A stretch of DNA of 64,000 nt from Pseudomonadota bacterium (GTDB lineage Bacteria > Myxococcota_A > Polyangia > Polyangiales > Polyangiaceae). Below the pieces are notes generated by a model that was given only the letters and a program-made list of their open reading frames with translations, was not told the DNA's origin and did no database searches. The stretch spans positions 13,046 to 77,045 of the forward strand of contig JAFAER010000208.1 of NCBI GenBank assembly GCA_023423895.1, given 5' to 3'. How positions within the stretch are numbered: position 1 is the first letter of the stretch; each line of letters starts with the position of its first letter. The position numbers and the translations under genes were made by a program. Shown piece by piece: positions 37,569 through 46,355 of this stretch.

Positions 37569-38543
37569 TCACGCCGCGAGCCCGAACGCCGCGACTCCGC
37601 GGCTCCGGAGCTCGTGCCGAAGCATCGGCGCCTTCGCGGGCGCTTCGAGCAACCCCGCGAGCAGCGCGGCCGCCCACTCGTCGAGCATCGTCGCGCCGCA
37701 CGCGTCGAAGTCGTTGCTCGTGCCGCGAAGGACCGCCCGCCATGCCGCCGTCACCGCGACGAACGCAGGCGCGACCTCGCTTCCGTCCCAGAGACCCGCA
37801 GTGCGCAGAGCGAGCGCCGTCGCGGCGTCGATCGACTCGGGAACCCGTCCGTCGAACAGCAGCCCCGGCAGGAGCGAAGCGACGTGCGGCGAGCCGGCAC
37901 CGATCGCTACGTCCGCGAGCGTGCAGACGAGCACGGTGAACGGATCGTCCGGGACGGGCGGGAGCGACGTCGTCTCGCGCGGGACCTCGCTCGTGACGAT
38001 CTCTTCGAACACCGGAGCGACGTCGGTGACCGCGGGAGCGCCGTCGTCCTCCGGTACGACGCGAGATCCGACCAGGACGACCTCGCTGTGCGCGGGCGTA
38101 GGCGCCCCCCGGTGTTCCGCCTCCGCTTCGTCGACCGTCCCCTCCACCGGAACGTCGGCTTCGAACGGCTCGACGCGCAGGTCGTCGCAGAGCGCTCCTT
38201 CGAGGCTCGCCTCGACGGGCTCGAGCTCTTCGACGACGATCGGCCCTCCGCTCTCGTCGATCTGGTCGTCCTCCGGCGGCGCGAGCGAATCGTGTTTCGG
38301 TGGAGCGACCTCGATGGGCTCCTCCGACGACGCGGTCGGCAGGCTCGCGGGCTCGACGCCGAGCGCCGGCGCATCGCATTCGACGGCCTCGGGCTCGGTG
38401 GGCTCCGCCGCAGCGTTCGCGACGGAAGGTCGGTCTGCACGCGGTCCGCCGGTCGGCTCCGGACACACCCAGATGACGCCGCGATGAAGCGCAGGATTGT
38501 CGTTCGGAAACTCGGAAGCGAGGCTGACCACATCCACCTCCAA
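37569..38543 (-). CDS. Hypothetical acidic protein
   Basis: A 324-residue protein. The first 30 residues look folded (MEVDVVSLASEFPNDNPALH), residues about 35-200 are a Glu/Pro/Val-rich, low-complexity acidic stretch, and 205-324 form a helical Ala/Leu-rich domain (ALALRTAGLWDGSEVAPAFV, LDEWAAALLAGLLEAPAKAP). No signal peptide. Similar architecture is common in myxobacterial proteins of unknown role. Convergent with the thioredoxin lipoprotein, 21 bp apart. Confidence 0.65.
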   Translation of the reverse strand: MEVDVVSLASEFPNDNPALHRGVIWVCPEPTGGPRADRPSVANAAAEPTEPEAVECDAPALGVEPASLPTASSEEPIEVAPPKHDSLAPPEDDQIDESGGPIVVEELEPVEASLEGALCDDLRVEPFEADVPVEGTVDEAEAEHRGAPTPAHSEVVLVGSRVVPEDDGAPAVTDVAPVFEEIVTSEVPRETTSLPPVPDDPFTVLVCTLADVAIGAGSPHVASLLPGLLFDGRVPESIDAATALALRTAGLWDGSEVAPAFVAVTAAWRAVLRGTSNDFDACGATMLDEWAAALLAGLLEAPAKAPMLRHELRSRGVAAFGLAA

Positions 38544-38669
38544 GACCCGACATTAGCGAGCGCTTGCGTGCGGGCCAAAATTCCGAGCCGCGCGTCGGTG
38601 GGTGGTGGGCGATCGACGGCTCCGAGGCCGTCACGAGATCGATAAGCGGTTACGGAACGTGCACGGCGC

Positions 38670-39683
38670 TCACTTCGCCGCGCGCGGCCCCGCGCCTTCG
38701 ATCATCGCGGGCGCCTTCGTCAGCGTCGCCGGCGGCGCCGTGTTCAGGATCACCTCGCTGCCGCTGGCGAACACGTTCTCGAAGTGGATGGGCCCGTGGT
38801 CGCCCTGCAGATCGAGCCACGCCGTCACGCCGATGAAGTTCGAGTCCTTGATGACGTGCGGGCCCTCGACGCTCGCCCCGTAGATCGTGATCCCGAACAG
38901 GTTCTGATCGCTCGTGATGTGATCGATCTCGGTCGTCTCGATGGCCTGCAGGTGCGGACCGCAATGGGCGCCGCGAAGTGTCGAGTAACGGAGCTTGAGC
39001 GACTTGCCGCCGTACGACGAGATCAGGTCCTCGGCCTTACCCTCGAGGATCGAATCCTCGATGTCGGCCTCGCCGCCCTCCTTGAGCATGATCCCTTCGT
39101 TCGTATTCGAGTTGTACTCGAGGAACTTCGCGATCAGCTTTCCCCTCACCTCCGACACGCTCGACTCGCCTTCGAGCAGCCTCGTCGATGCGGTCGCCTT
39201 CACGCGTGTGAGCGAGAGCGTCGACTCGGGGCCCACCGTGAACGGGTGGACGGCTGCCAGGATGTTCGAGTCCGTGACGTTCACGGCGCCCGCGCCCTTC
39301 GTCGTCTCGACCGCGTACTCCGCGTTCTCGATGTCGAGCCCGTCGACGTCGAGCTGACCGTTCTGCGCGACGACGATGCCACGCCAGCGCGAGCAGCGGA
39401 TCGCGGCGTGCTGTGCGGTCGCCTTCACGCGCAACGTACCGCCCACCTGGATCTGCGTCGCATCGGTGCAATCGATCGTGGCGCCGGGCTCGATCTCGAC
39501 GGTCGCGCCCTCGTAGATGCGGACCACGCCGCTAAGCTTCAAGCCGTCTTTCCAGACCTCGTTCGTCCGGACATCGCCGGCCTTGCCCGTCTCCGTCGTG
39601 GTCTTCGACTCCTCGTCGGAGCAGGAGATCAGTCCAGCGGCGATGAGCGTCACCAAGGGGAGCGGTCGAAGCATCGACTCCAT
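38670..39683 (-). CDS. Right-handed beta-helix lipoprotein
   Basis: A 337-residue secreted protein. The signal sequence ends at the lipobox LISC (about Cys20), then an acidic spacer and repeated beta-strand turns typical of a pectate-lyase-like parallel beta-helix: GATVEIEPGATIDC, IQVGGTLRVKA, NGQLDVDGLDIENAE, GEADIEDSILEGKAED, HVIKDSNFIGVT. No catalytic residues can be pinned down. It is probably surface-located and may bind glycans. Start ATG 39683, with ATG 39674 as alternative. Confidence 0.82.
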   Translation of the reverse strand: MESMLRPLPLVTLIAAGLISCSDEESKTTTETGKAGDVRTNEVWKDGLKLSGVVRIYEGATVEIEPGATIDCTDATQIQVGGTLRVKATAQHAAIRCSRWRGIVVAQNGQLDVDGLDIENAEYAVETTKGAGAVNVTDSNILAAVHPFTVGPESTLSLTRVKATASTRLLEGESSVSEVRGKLIAKFLEYNSNTNEGIMLKEGGEADIEDSILEGKAEDLISSYGGKSLKLRYSTLRGAHCGPHLQAIETTEIDHITSDQNLFGITIYGASVEGPHVIKDSNFIGVTAWLDLQGDHGPIHFENVFASGSEVILNTAPPATLTKAPAMIEGAGPRAAK

Positions 39684-39853
39684 GTTAGCAAGAAACGATC
39701 GCGCGCCCGTGCGGTTCGGTGCCCGCAAACGCCAGCGTCAGAGCGCGCAGCTGGCTCTGGACGCCCGCCGTGCTCACGAGCCCGGCTTGCAACGACGCTG
39801 TCCGTCTGGGATGGTGCTGTCCCAGGGATCTGACCGCGGATCCGGAGGATATC

Positions 39854-40885
39854 GTGCCCAACGCATTCATCTCAGGGACCGGCTTCTACGTCCCACCTCG
39901 CCGCGTCACGAACGACGACCTGCGAACGCAGTACGGGATCGACACGACCCACGAGTGGATCCACAAACGTACAGGCATCGAGGAGCGCCGCTTCGCGGAG
40001 GAAGGCATTGGGACGAGCGATCTGGGGCTCGAGGCGGCCAAAGCAGCCATCGCGCGTGCCGGGATCGCCAAGACCGATCTCGACATGATCGTCTTCGCGA
40101 CGCTCTCGCCGGATCACGTGTTTCCCGGGTCGGGCGTGTACCTCCAGCAGAAGCTCGGACTCTGCGACGGACCGAACGCGAAGTTCGTCCCCGCGCTCGA
40201 CGTCCGCAACCAGTGCTCGGGGTTTCTCTATTCGCTCGGGACGGCGACCTCGATGGTGAAGTCCGGCGCGTGCAAGCACGTGCTCGTCGTCGGCGCCGAG
40301 ACCCATTCGGCGGCGATGGACCTCTCGACGCGCGGACGCGGCGTTGCGTCACTCTTCGGCGACGGCGCCGGCGCCGTCATCGTGAGCGCGACCGACGAGG
40401 ACCGCGGGATCCGCTCGTGGAAGCTCGGCGCCGACGGTCGTCACGCCGATGCGCTGTGCCAGAAGATCTGGGACATCCGCCGGCGGCCGTTCATTCCTCA
40501 GAACGCCGACGGGTGGGGTCAGGTCGATCCCGAGGACATGTGGGCCAGGATGGAAGGCAAGCTGGTCTTCAAGAACGCGGTGGAGCGCATGATGACCGTC
40601 CTGATGGAGGTCTGCATCGATGCCGGCTGCTCGGGCCAGGACATCGACATGTTCTTCTTCCACCAGGCGAACATGCGCATCAACCAGTACATCCAGGAGC
40701 AGCTCGGGATCCCGGATGACAAGATCGTCCACAACATCCAGCGCTACGGCAACACGACCGCCGCCACGATCCCGATCCTGCTCGCCGAGGCGGAAGCGAG
40801 CGGAAAGCTTCGCCGCGGGATGAAGATCGCGATGGTGGCGTTCGGCTCCGGCTTCACGTGGGGCGGCGCAATCGCCGACTGGTAA
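39854..40885 (+). CDS. Beta-ketoacyl-ACP synthase III (FabH-like)
   Basis: A 343-residue KAS III. The triad is complete: Cys121 in VRNQCSGFLY, His270 in FFFHQANMR, and Asn300 in RYGNTTAATIP. GFYVPPRRVTNDDL and RTGIEERRFAEE are N-terminal signatures. It starts chain synthesis by condensing acyl-CoA with malonyl-ACP. GGAGG 6 bp before GTG 39854 fixes the start. It stands alone, away from other fab genes, so a role in a secondary or modified lipid is possible. Downstream lies the second interspersed hairpin element. Confidence 0.92.
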   Translation: MPNAFISGTGFYVPPRRVTNDDLRTQYGIDTTHEWIHKRTGIEERRFAEEGIGTSDLGLEAAKAAIARAGIAKTDLDMIVFATLSPDHVFPGSGVYLQQKLGLCDGPNAKFVPALDVRNQCSGFLYSLGTATSMVKSGACKHVLVVGAETHSAAMDLSTRGRGVASLFGDGAGAVIVSATDEDRGIRSWKLGADGRHADALCQKIWDIRRRPFIPQNADGWGQVDPEDMWARMEGKLVFKNAVERMMTVLMEVCIDAGCSGQDIDMFFFHQANMRINQYIQEQLGIPDDKIVHNIQRYGNTTAATIPILLAEAEASGKLRRGMKIAMVAFGSGFTWGGAIADW

Positions 40886-40916
40886 CCGCTCCGGGGCCCC
40901 GCGCGACGAAGCCGGG

Positions 40917-40979
40917 CGCGTGGGTTGCGCTTCGCAATCCCACGCGGAGCGGGGCGGGGTTTGGGGCGGAGCCCCATCA
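40917..40979 (-). terminator. Second copy of the interspersed hairpin element, on a stop codon
   Basis: Reverse-oriented relative of 34976-35038. On the minus strand it starts at the stop TGA (40979-40977) of the Cys-rich lipoprotein with TGATGGGGCTCCGCCCCA, then the C-rich link, then the hairpin 40917-40924/40939-40946 with inner stem 40925-40929/40933-40937 and bulge 40938. Several stem pairs differ from the other copy on both sides, keeping the pairing. It lies between convergent genes and likely terminates both. Confidence 0.6.
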
Positions 40980-41729
40980 AAGACAGAAGATCCCTTCGAC
41001 GCGGACGAAATGCTGTTTCTGGTCCGCGTCGCTGCTCTGACGGAAGCAGTCGTAGGCGCCGCCGTCGGGATCGTTGTAGGTGGTCCCGCAGATCTCGCTG
41101 ATCTTCGACTCGTAAGAGGCGCACGCGCTCGCCTTCGCGCTCCCCTGGCATTTCTGGAAGTCGGGGAAGGTCGCGTTGTCGATGAGGAAGCAGTCGCTGC
41201 ACGAGTCTCGCTGACACTGGATCGATGCCGCGTACGTCGCCGGGCACTGCCCTGGGTTCATCTCGTCACGCGAGATGGCGAGGCAGCCGGCAACGTTGAG
41301 CGTGTAATAGAAGCGGTCGCGGTGCCACTGGATGGGCCCGCTGTTGTCTGCCGGCTCGATGCAGGCTGCACAGGATGCATGCGCGTCCGTCCACGTCTTG
41401 CACGGATCGCCCGCGTCGGGGCCGTGGCTCGTCAAGCATGCGTCGAAGTACTCGCCCAGCTCCGCCTGCGAGCACGCCGAGCTCTTCGTCGGCGGCTTCC
41501 AGTTCGGCGAGAAGCTGTTCGGCAACGACGGACTGCATTCAATGGGTCCCCTGCCGTCCTGGTCGTTCGAGCTGCCGTCGGTGTTGAAGCCCGGGCCCGT
41601 GTCCGTGGAGCCGGCGTCCTGCTCGGTCTCGTCGAAGCTGCTCCCTGTTTCGCTTTCGCACGCCGCCACGGCGAGTGCGAGCAAGCCAACCGTCAAACCG
41701 ACGGACAAGAACGCGCGACCCTTCTGCAT
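40977..41729 (-). CDS. Cys-rich lipoprotein
   Basis: A 250-residue exported protein. Signal MQKGRAFLSVGLTVGLLALA ends in AVAAC (lipobox). After an acidic Asp/Ser/Gly spacer (about 28-60) the C-terminal domain has some 16 cysteines in repeated pairs (CKTWTDAHASCAACIEP; CQRDSCSDCFLID), which suggests several disulfides and a periplasmic or surface location. GGGAG 8 bp before ATG 41729 supports the start. Such Cys-rich lipoproteins are typical of myxobacteria; function unknown. Confidence 0.78.
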   Translation of the reverse strand: MQKGRAFLSVGLTVGLLALAVAACESETGSSFDETEQDAGSTDTGPGFNTDGSSNDQDGRGPIECSPSLPNSFSPNWKPPTKSSACSQAELGEYFDACLTSHGPDAGDPCKTWTDAHASCAACIEPADNSGPIQWHRDRFYYTLNVAGCLAISRDEMNPGQCPATYAASIQCQRDSCSDCFLIDNATFPDFQKCQGSAKASACASYESKISEICGTTYNDPDGGAYDCFRQSSDADQKQHFVRVEGIFCL

Positions 41730-42192
41730 GTCCAAGCTCCCTCTTGCTCCATCTTCCCATCGATCCCACACGCGAGGCTCGAAACCTCGACGTGACCTCG
41801 GCGGACGAAGCACGCGCGATCGTGTGCACGTTCGAAGCCACGAACCGGAGACGAAGCGACCGCCCCGGCCGAACGCGCGCGGCGCCCGGACCATGTCCGC
41901 GTGTCGCGTGGAATCACACTTCTCCAAATCTGCTGTAATCCAGCGGTAGTGCACGCGCGAGTGACGTGGATCGGTCGGGGGGAAAAGGATGATCCAGGCT
42001 GAGGACTCGAGAACGCACTCGGTGCTCGGACCTACATTGGGAAATCGGCTCAATTCGTGCGCGATTCCCTGATCTATCGATCAGTCATGCTTGGCAGACC
42101 TCGTGCACTAGGACAGCAAGCCCGACGGGCAGATCAGCGATAGCGGATTGGGGCGCTGCAGCTGAAACCCTGTCGACGCGGAGGTTCAAGCC
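41730..42192. other. Divergent intergenic region
   Basis: 463 bp between two divergent secreted-protein genes, somewhat lower in G/C than the genes. It contains a perfect 6-bp inverted repeat CTGATC-TATC-GATCAG (42069-42084), a possible operator about 108 bp before the protease-like gene, and GGAGG at 42180-42184 as the ribosome site of that gene. No gene or RNA recognised. Confidence 0.55.
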
Positions 42193-43827
42193 ATGATCGG
42201 ATCCCGGGTTCTCGGAGCAGCATGTGCGGCCGTCCTCATCAGCTCCCTAGGCAGCCTCGCCGGCTGCGGCAGCGTCGATGAGAAGAAGGACGGCGTCCTC
42301 ACCGCTCAGCAAGTCCAGGCCGCCAGCGTTTCGCTCGTCCTTCACGACGACAACGGAACGCGCATCGGGCAAGGCTCGGGCATCCTCATCGCCCCGCGCG
42401 TCGTCCTGACGTCCGGGCATCTCATCGCCGGCAACGCCCGCTGGACGGTCACGTCGGCGGACGGGAAGACGAAGGCCAACGGCGTACGTGGAATGACGTA
42501 CGACTGGATGAAGTACGACAGCAACAAGTCGCACCCGCGCAAGCACGACGTCGGCGTCATCTACCTCGATCGTCCGATCGAGCTCGCGGCCTACCCCAAG
42601 CTGTCCAGCGAGAAGCTCGCCCAGGGCGAGAAGGGCACGCGCATCCGCGGCACGGGCGCGAACTTCCAGATGCTGCCCGCGACGTTCAACAAGGTCCGGT
42701 CGTTCCCCCACGCGTACCTGACCGACATCCCGAGCGGTGAGCCGCTCGACACGGGTGGCGCGGTCCTCAACGAGAACAACGAGATCGTCGGCCTCGTCAC
42801 GGGTCGCGGCATGCAGACCGGCAAGCTGCACGTCGCCCGTGTGAGCGACCTCGTCTCGTGGCTCTCCCCCAAGGTCACCTGCGGGAACAAGTCGGCCAAG
42901 GCGCTGAGCACCCGCACCTACGGGACGCCTCCGCCGAAGCCGGGATGCGAGGACGACGGCGGCGGCGCGTCGTCGAGCGGCGGCTCCTCGAGCGGTAGCT
43001 CGGGCTCGTCGGGTGACGGCAGCTCGGGCTCGTCCGGCTCTTCGGGCTCGTCCGGGTCCTCGGGCAGCTCGGGCGGCTCGAGCTCCGGGTCGTCCGGTAG
43101 CGGCGGAGACGACGGCGTCCCCGGCACCTGCGACGACGGCGGCGGCGGCTACGACTCGAGCGGCAACCCGATTCCGCCGAGCGGCGGCTCCGGCGGCTCC
43201 AGCGGTGACGGCTCGAGTGGATCGAGCGGTTCGAGTGGATCGAGCGGCTCGAGCGGCTCCTCGGGCAGCTCCGGCGCGGGCTCGTCCGGCAGCTCCGGCT
43301 CCTCGGGCACCGATGGCTCGTCGGGTTCTTCGGGCTCGTCGGGCAGCTCCGGCGCGAGCTCGTCGGGTAGCTCCGGCTCCTCCGGCTCCTCCGGCTCCTC
43401 CGGCTCCTCCGGCAGCTCGGGCAGCTCTGGCGCCTCGAGCTCCGGCTCCTCCGGTACGTCGGGCACGCCCGGCTCGTCGTCCGGTAGCTCCGGTGCGAGC
43501 TCGTCCGGCTCCTCGGGCACGGACGGCTCGTCGGGCTCGTCGGGCTCGTCGGGCTCCTCCGGCGCTGGCTCGTCCGGCTCGTCCGGCTCTTCTGGCTCGT
43601 CGGGTTCCTCGGGCTCGTCCGGTTCCTCCGGTGCGGGCGGCAGCAGCGGCGACGGCGACGGCGAAGCGTGCACCGGCCCGTCCGACAACCCGGATGTCTG
43701 CCCGCCCGAGCCCGATGGCTGCACCGGCCCGGCATGCGGCGGCGGCCAGCCCGACGACACGATCGACTACGGTGGCTGCAGCAGTTGCGGCAGCAGCTCG
43801 AGTGACGGGACGATCATCCTTCGCTGA
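42193..43827 (+). CDS. Trypsin-like lipoprotein with Ser-to-Thr change and Gly/Ser repeat
   Basis: A 544-residue exported protein. Signal and lipobox LAGC (Cys25) are followed by a trypsin-like domain (about 40-230): LTSGH with His76 for TAAHC, HDVGVIYLD with Asp119, and DTGGAVL where Thr187 replaces the catalytic Ser of GDSGG. The family fold is clear but activity is doubtful. Residues about 256-495 are an almost pure Gly-Ser-Ser repeat, a long flexible stalk. The C-terminal 50 residues are Cys-rich (eight Cys) and could be a disulfide-bonded surface module. GGAGG precedes the ATG. Possibly a surface-displayed pseudoprotease or Thr-dependent enzyme. Confidence 0.82.
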   Translation: MIGSRVLGAACAAVLISSLGSLAGCGSVDEKKDGVLTAQQVQAASVSLVLHDDNGTRIGQGSGILIAPRVVLTSGHLIAGNARWTVTSADGKTKANGVRGMTYDWMKYDSNKSHPRKHDVGVIYLDRPIELAAYPKLSSEKLAQGEKGTRIRGTGANFQMLPATFNKVRSFPHAYLTDIPSGEPLDTGGAVLNENNEIVGLVTGRGMQTGKLHVARVSDLVSWLSPKVTCGNKSAKALSTRTYGTPPPKPGCEDDGGGASSSGGSSSGSSGSSGDGSSGSSGSSGSSGSSGSSGGSSSGSSGSGGDDGVPGTCDDGGGGYDSSGNPIPPSGGSGGSSGDGSSGSSGSSGSSGSSGSSGSSGAGSSGSSGSSGTDGSSGSSGSSGSSGASSSGSSGSSGSSGSSGSSGSSGSSGASSSGSSGTSGTPGSSSGSSGASSSGSSGTDGSSGSSGSSGSSGAGSSGSSGSSGSSGSSGSSGSSGAGGSSGDGDGEACTGPSDNPDVCPPEPDGCTGPACGGGQPDDTIDYGGCSSCGSSSSDGTIILR

Positions 43828-43986
43828 TCGCCGCGTGACCTAGCCGCGCTGAGCGCGCTTTCTCCGGCGTCGCGTCCCTCCCCAAGGGCGCGGCGTCGTC
43901 GTTTTGTTCGAGCCTCACAGAGGCCTTTCGCCATCGCCGTGCGGGCGAGGAGCGTCGAGATCCGAGGTCGACGGACCGCGGCCCGA

Positions 43987-44610
43987 TCAGTCGGCGATCG
44001 CCGAGTCGCTCTCGACGACGAGCTGCTGCCAGGCGCCGACGACCGCACGGAGCACATCGAGGCCGTCGATGTTGCCGTGATCTTCGTCGACGTCGAGCGC
44101 GTCGTCCGTGACGTCCACAGTCAGGGGCGCCAGCGTCATCTCCTGCATCGCGACCGCGTCGGCGAGCTGAGGAGCCGCCTGTCCGCGGCGCAGGCGTGCG
44201 AGTGGACCTCGACGCGGAAGAGGCGATCGACGCCCATGGAGAAAACCTGCGAGTGCAGCGCGCGCCGACGGGGAGAGCCGATCGAAGATGACGCCGGCGG
44301 CGAGACCGTCGTCGCCCGGGCGACGCCCGTGGATGACGCGCGCAACGGTCGCCTCGACGTCGATCCACATCCCGGGGATCTGGAACGAGACGATGAGCGA
44401 CTCCCCCGTGAGCACGCGCCGGCGCAGCGGCAAGAGGAGCCCGTCATTCGAGATGTCCAGCGTGCGATCGGCGATGAGCACGAAGTCGTGCTCGCGCACC
44501 GCCTGACACGGAAGCACGACGTCTCGTCGCGAGGACGCCCTTCGCGAAGCGCGGACCGAGGCGGGAGTGGCCGATGATGGATCGAACCCGAAAGTGGACG
44601 CGGCGATCAT
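43987..44610 (-). CDS. PilZ domain protein
   Basis: A 207-residue protein with a PilZ-like domain (about 25-125): RRASSRRDVVLPCQAV carries the N-terminal arginine pair of the c-di-GMP motif RxxxR, and DISNDGLLLP stands for the second motif (D/N)xSxxG. A 75-residue acidic tail follows. It overlaps the second PilZ gene by 4 bp (ATGA at 44607-44610), so the two are co-translated. Likely a c-di-GMP receptor; whether it still binds the nucleotide is untested. Confidence 0.8.
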   Translation of the reverse strand: MIAASTFGFDPSSATPASVRASRRASSRRDVVLPCQAVREHDFVLIADRTLDISNDGLLLPLRRRVLTGESLIVSFQIPGMWIDVEATVARVIHGRRPGDDGLAAGVIFDRLSPSARAALAGFLHGRRSPLPRRGPLARLRRGQAAPQLADAVAMQEMTLAPLTVDVTDDALDVDEDHGNIDGLDVLRAVVGAWQQLVVESDSAIAD

Positions 44611-45020
44611 GTCTCGATGCTCCGGATGGTGGCTGCCCAGTCGATACGCTGGGCGCGTCGCGGGATCGGCGGAGGGACCTTCCGCAGGTGCCCGCGAAGA
44701 ATGAACCGCTTCACGTGCGGCAAGCTCGAGAAGCGGAGCGCGACTCCCCTTCCTCGATCGCCGGGGCGGCGCCCTCGAATGACGCGTGCGACGCTCGCCT
44801 CGGTGTCGAACCAGAGCCCGAGGTCGGTCGCACGGAACGAGACGAACACGTTCTCGCCCGGCTCGAGTTCGACGTCGGTTGCGACGAGCATCCCGTCAGG
44901 AGAGACGTCGAGGGCCTTCTCCGAGACGAGCCGGAAGTCGCGCTCGCGGACGATCTGACACGTCATCGAAATCGCACGCCGGACCTCACGGCGCTCGTTC
45001 TTGCGGATGAAGAGCGGCAT
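44607..45020 (-). CDS. PilZ domain protein
   Basis: A 137-residue single-domain PilZ protein. KNERREVRRAISMTCQIV is the arginine motif and DVSPDGMLVATDVELEPGE the DxSxxG motif, followed by the beta-barrel strands (NVFVSFRATDLGLWFDTEA). Paralogue of its downstream neighbour, to which it is coupled. Both probably read c-di-GMP in control of motility or surface secretion; the target is not visible here. Confidence 0.85.
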   Translation of the reverse strand: MPLFIRKNERREVRRAISMTCQIVRERDFRLVSEKALDVSPDGMLVATDVELEPGENVFVSFRATDLGLWFDTEASVARVIRGRRPGDRGRGVALRFSSLPHVKRFILRGHLRKVPPPIPRRAQRIDWAATIRSIET

Positions 45021-45092
45021 GGGGACGATCGTAAGCGTCCCCCCCGAGCGAAGGCCAAGTTGTTGCCGGAGCGCGCGTCGCCGCCCGTCGAA

Positions 45093-46109
45093 TCAGCGGC
45101 GTTTCGTGCCCCGCTTCGGGGCCCGCGGCGCGCTTTTCTTGGGCGAGCGAACGGGAGTCCCCTTCTTCACCTTCTTCACGGGGCGCGCAGACGCCACGGG
45201 CGCCGAAACGGCGACCGCCGGCTCGGCCCCGATGACGTCGGCGCAGCAGCGGAAGCCCGTCGAATAGTCGTGGTACCGCGCCTCGTGCGCGGTCGTCGAA
45301 TACCCGCAGCCGTCGCCGTGACCGATGCTCGCGACGTCCTGGTAGTAGCCGCCATAGAAGGTCCCGTTCGGATCCGCCACCCACTCGTGGAGGTTGCCGA
45401 CCATGTCGTAGACCCCGTAGCCGTTCGAGCACCCGTCGTGCTCGCCCGTCTTTGCGAGCGTGCCAGCGAGCTGATTGAGCATCGGCTGGTTCATCGTCGA
45501 CGCGTCGTATCGGAAGCCGAAGAGTGCGACGACCGGGTTTCGTCCCTTGTCGTTGCAGCGTCCCGGCTCGCGCTCATCGGCGTAGCCATAACGTTTGCTT
45601 TCCGGCCCACGGCACGCCTGCTGCCACTCCGAGATCTTGCAGAGTCGCTTGCCCGACGCCGCACACGCGCGCTCCGCCTGCGTCGCGCTGATGTAGCCCT
45701 GCGGATGGACGTTGGGCTCGCTCACCGCCCGCACGTGGTGATCGCCGACCGTGTAGAACGGCGAGAAGCGACGCTCTTCGCCGCCCGGCAGGACCTCGAC
45801 GAGGCTCGCTTCGTACCGGTCGATGCAGTAGCGCCCTTCGATCGACACCATCCCAGGACGACAACGCACTTCTTCTGCGGCGCCTGCTGCGAGCGCAGCC
45901 GCCACGAAGCCGATGCTCTTGTCGGAGCCGTCGTTCGAGGACGTCGATGCGGTCTCGCTGGTGCGAACCGCACGTCGACCACCGCGCTCGTGCGCATGCG
46001 TCTCGGTCGTAGCGCCGCAACCGAGGAGCGACACGGTGAGGAGCGACACGACGACGAGCCCGATCGCTCCGACGACGACGTCGAGTCTGCGCGCCTCGCA
46101 CCACTTCAC
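45093..46109 (-). CDS. SUMF1/formylglycine-generating-type domain lipoprotein
   Basis: A 338-residue protein from GTG 46109 with an N-terminal membrane/lipoprotein signal (VVVSLLTVSLLGC), a short spacer and a SUMF1-type C-type-lectin-like domain: GMVSIEGRYCIDRYEAS, YISATQAERACAASGKRLCK (the ERAC..GKRL signature), YGVYDMVGNLHEWVAD and the end STGFRCC. The C-terminus is Lys/Arg/Ala-rich. Real formylglycine-generating enzymes have two active-site Cys near the end; I cannot confirm them. Many proteins of this domain are binding rather than catalytic. No sulfatase lies nearby. Confidence 0.83.
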   Translation of the reverse strand: MKWCEARRLDVVVGAIGLVVVSLLTVSLLGCGATTETHAHERGGRRAVRTSETASTSSNDGSDKSIGFVAAALAAGAAEEVRCRPGMVSIEGRYCIDRYEASLVEVLPGGEERRFSPFYTVGDHHVRAVSEPNVHPQGYISATQAERACAASGKRLCKISEWQQACRGPESKRYGYADEREPGRCNDKGRNPVVALFGFRYDASTMNQPMLNQLAGTLAKTGEHDGCSNGYGVYDMVGNLHEWVADPNGTFYGGYYQDVASIGHGDGCGYSTTAHEARYHDYSTGFRCCADVIGAEPAVAVSAPVASARPVKKVKKGTPVRSPKKSAPRAPKRGTKRR

Positions 46110-46355
46110 GCTCGTTCGGTGTAGCAGCGCGCATGCCGCCGAGCGCGTCTCCGGAACCTCACCAAAGCCCTGCGTCGAAGCGGGATCGAAGGCTATGGGC
46201 ACCAGGTCGCCTGGGGGACCGGTGATCCATCGCACGGTGGATACGAGCGCTGCGTCGAACCTCGCTGCGCCGAGAAAGTCTCGCGCAGCGGGGATCGCGA
46301 TCGTCTCCGCCGACGGCGCATCCGTGGCTCGTCCCTTGCTCGGAGGGACAAGGTG

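Noticed and set aside
42180..42192. tRNA-like TPsiC arm (GGTTCAAGCC)
   Set aside because: It is the ribosome-binding region of the protease-like gene; no cloverleaf around it.
43149..43760. Minus-strand Pro/Glu repeat frame opposite the Gly/Ser stalk
   Set aside because: Direct consequence of the GSS repeat on the other strand; no start, ribosome site or folded part.
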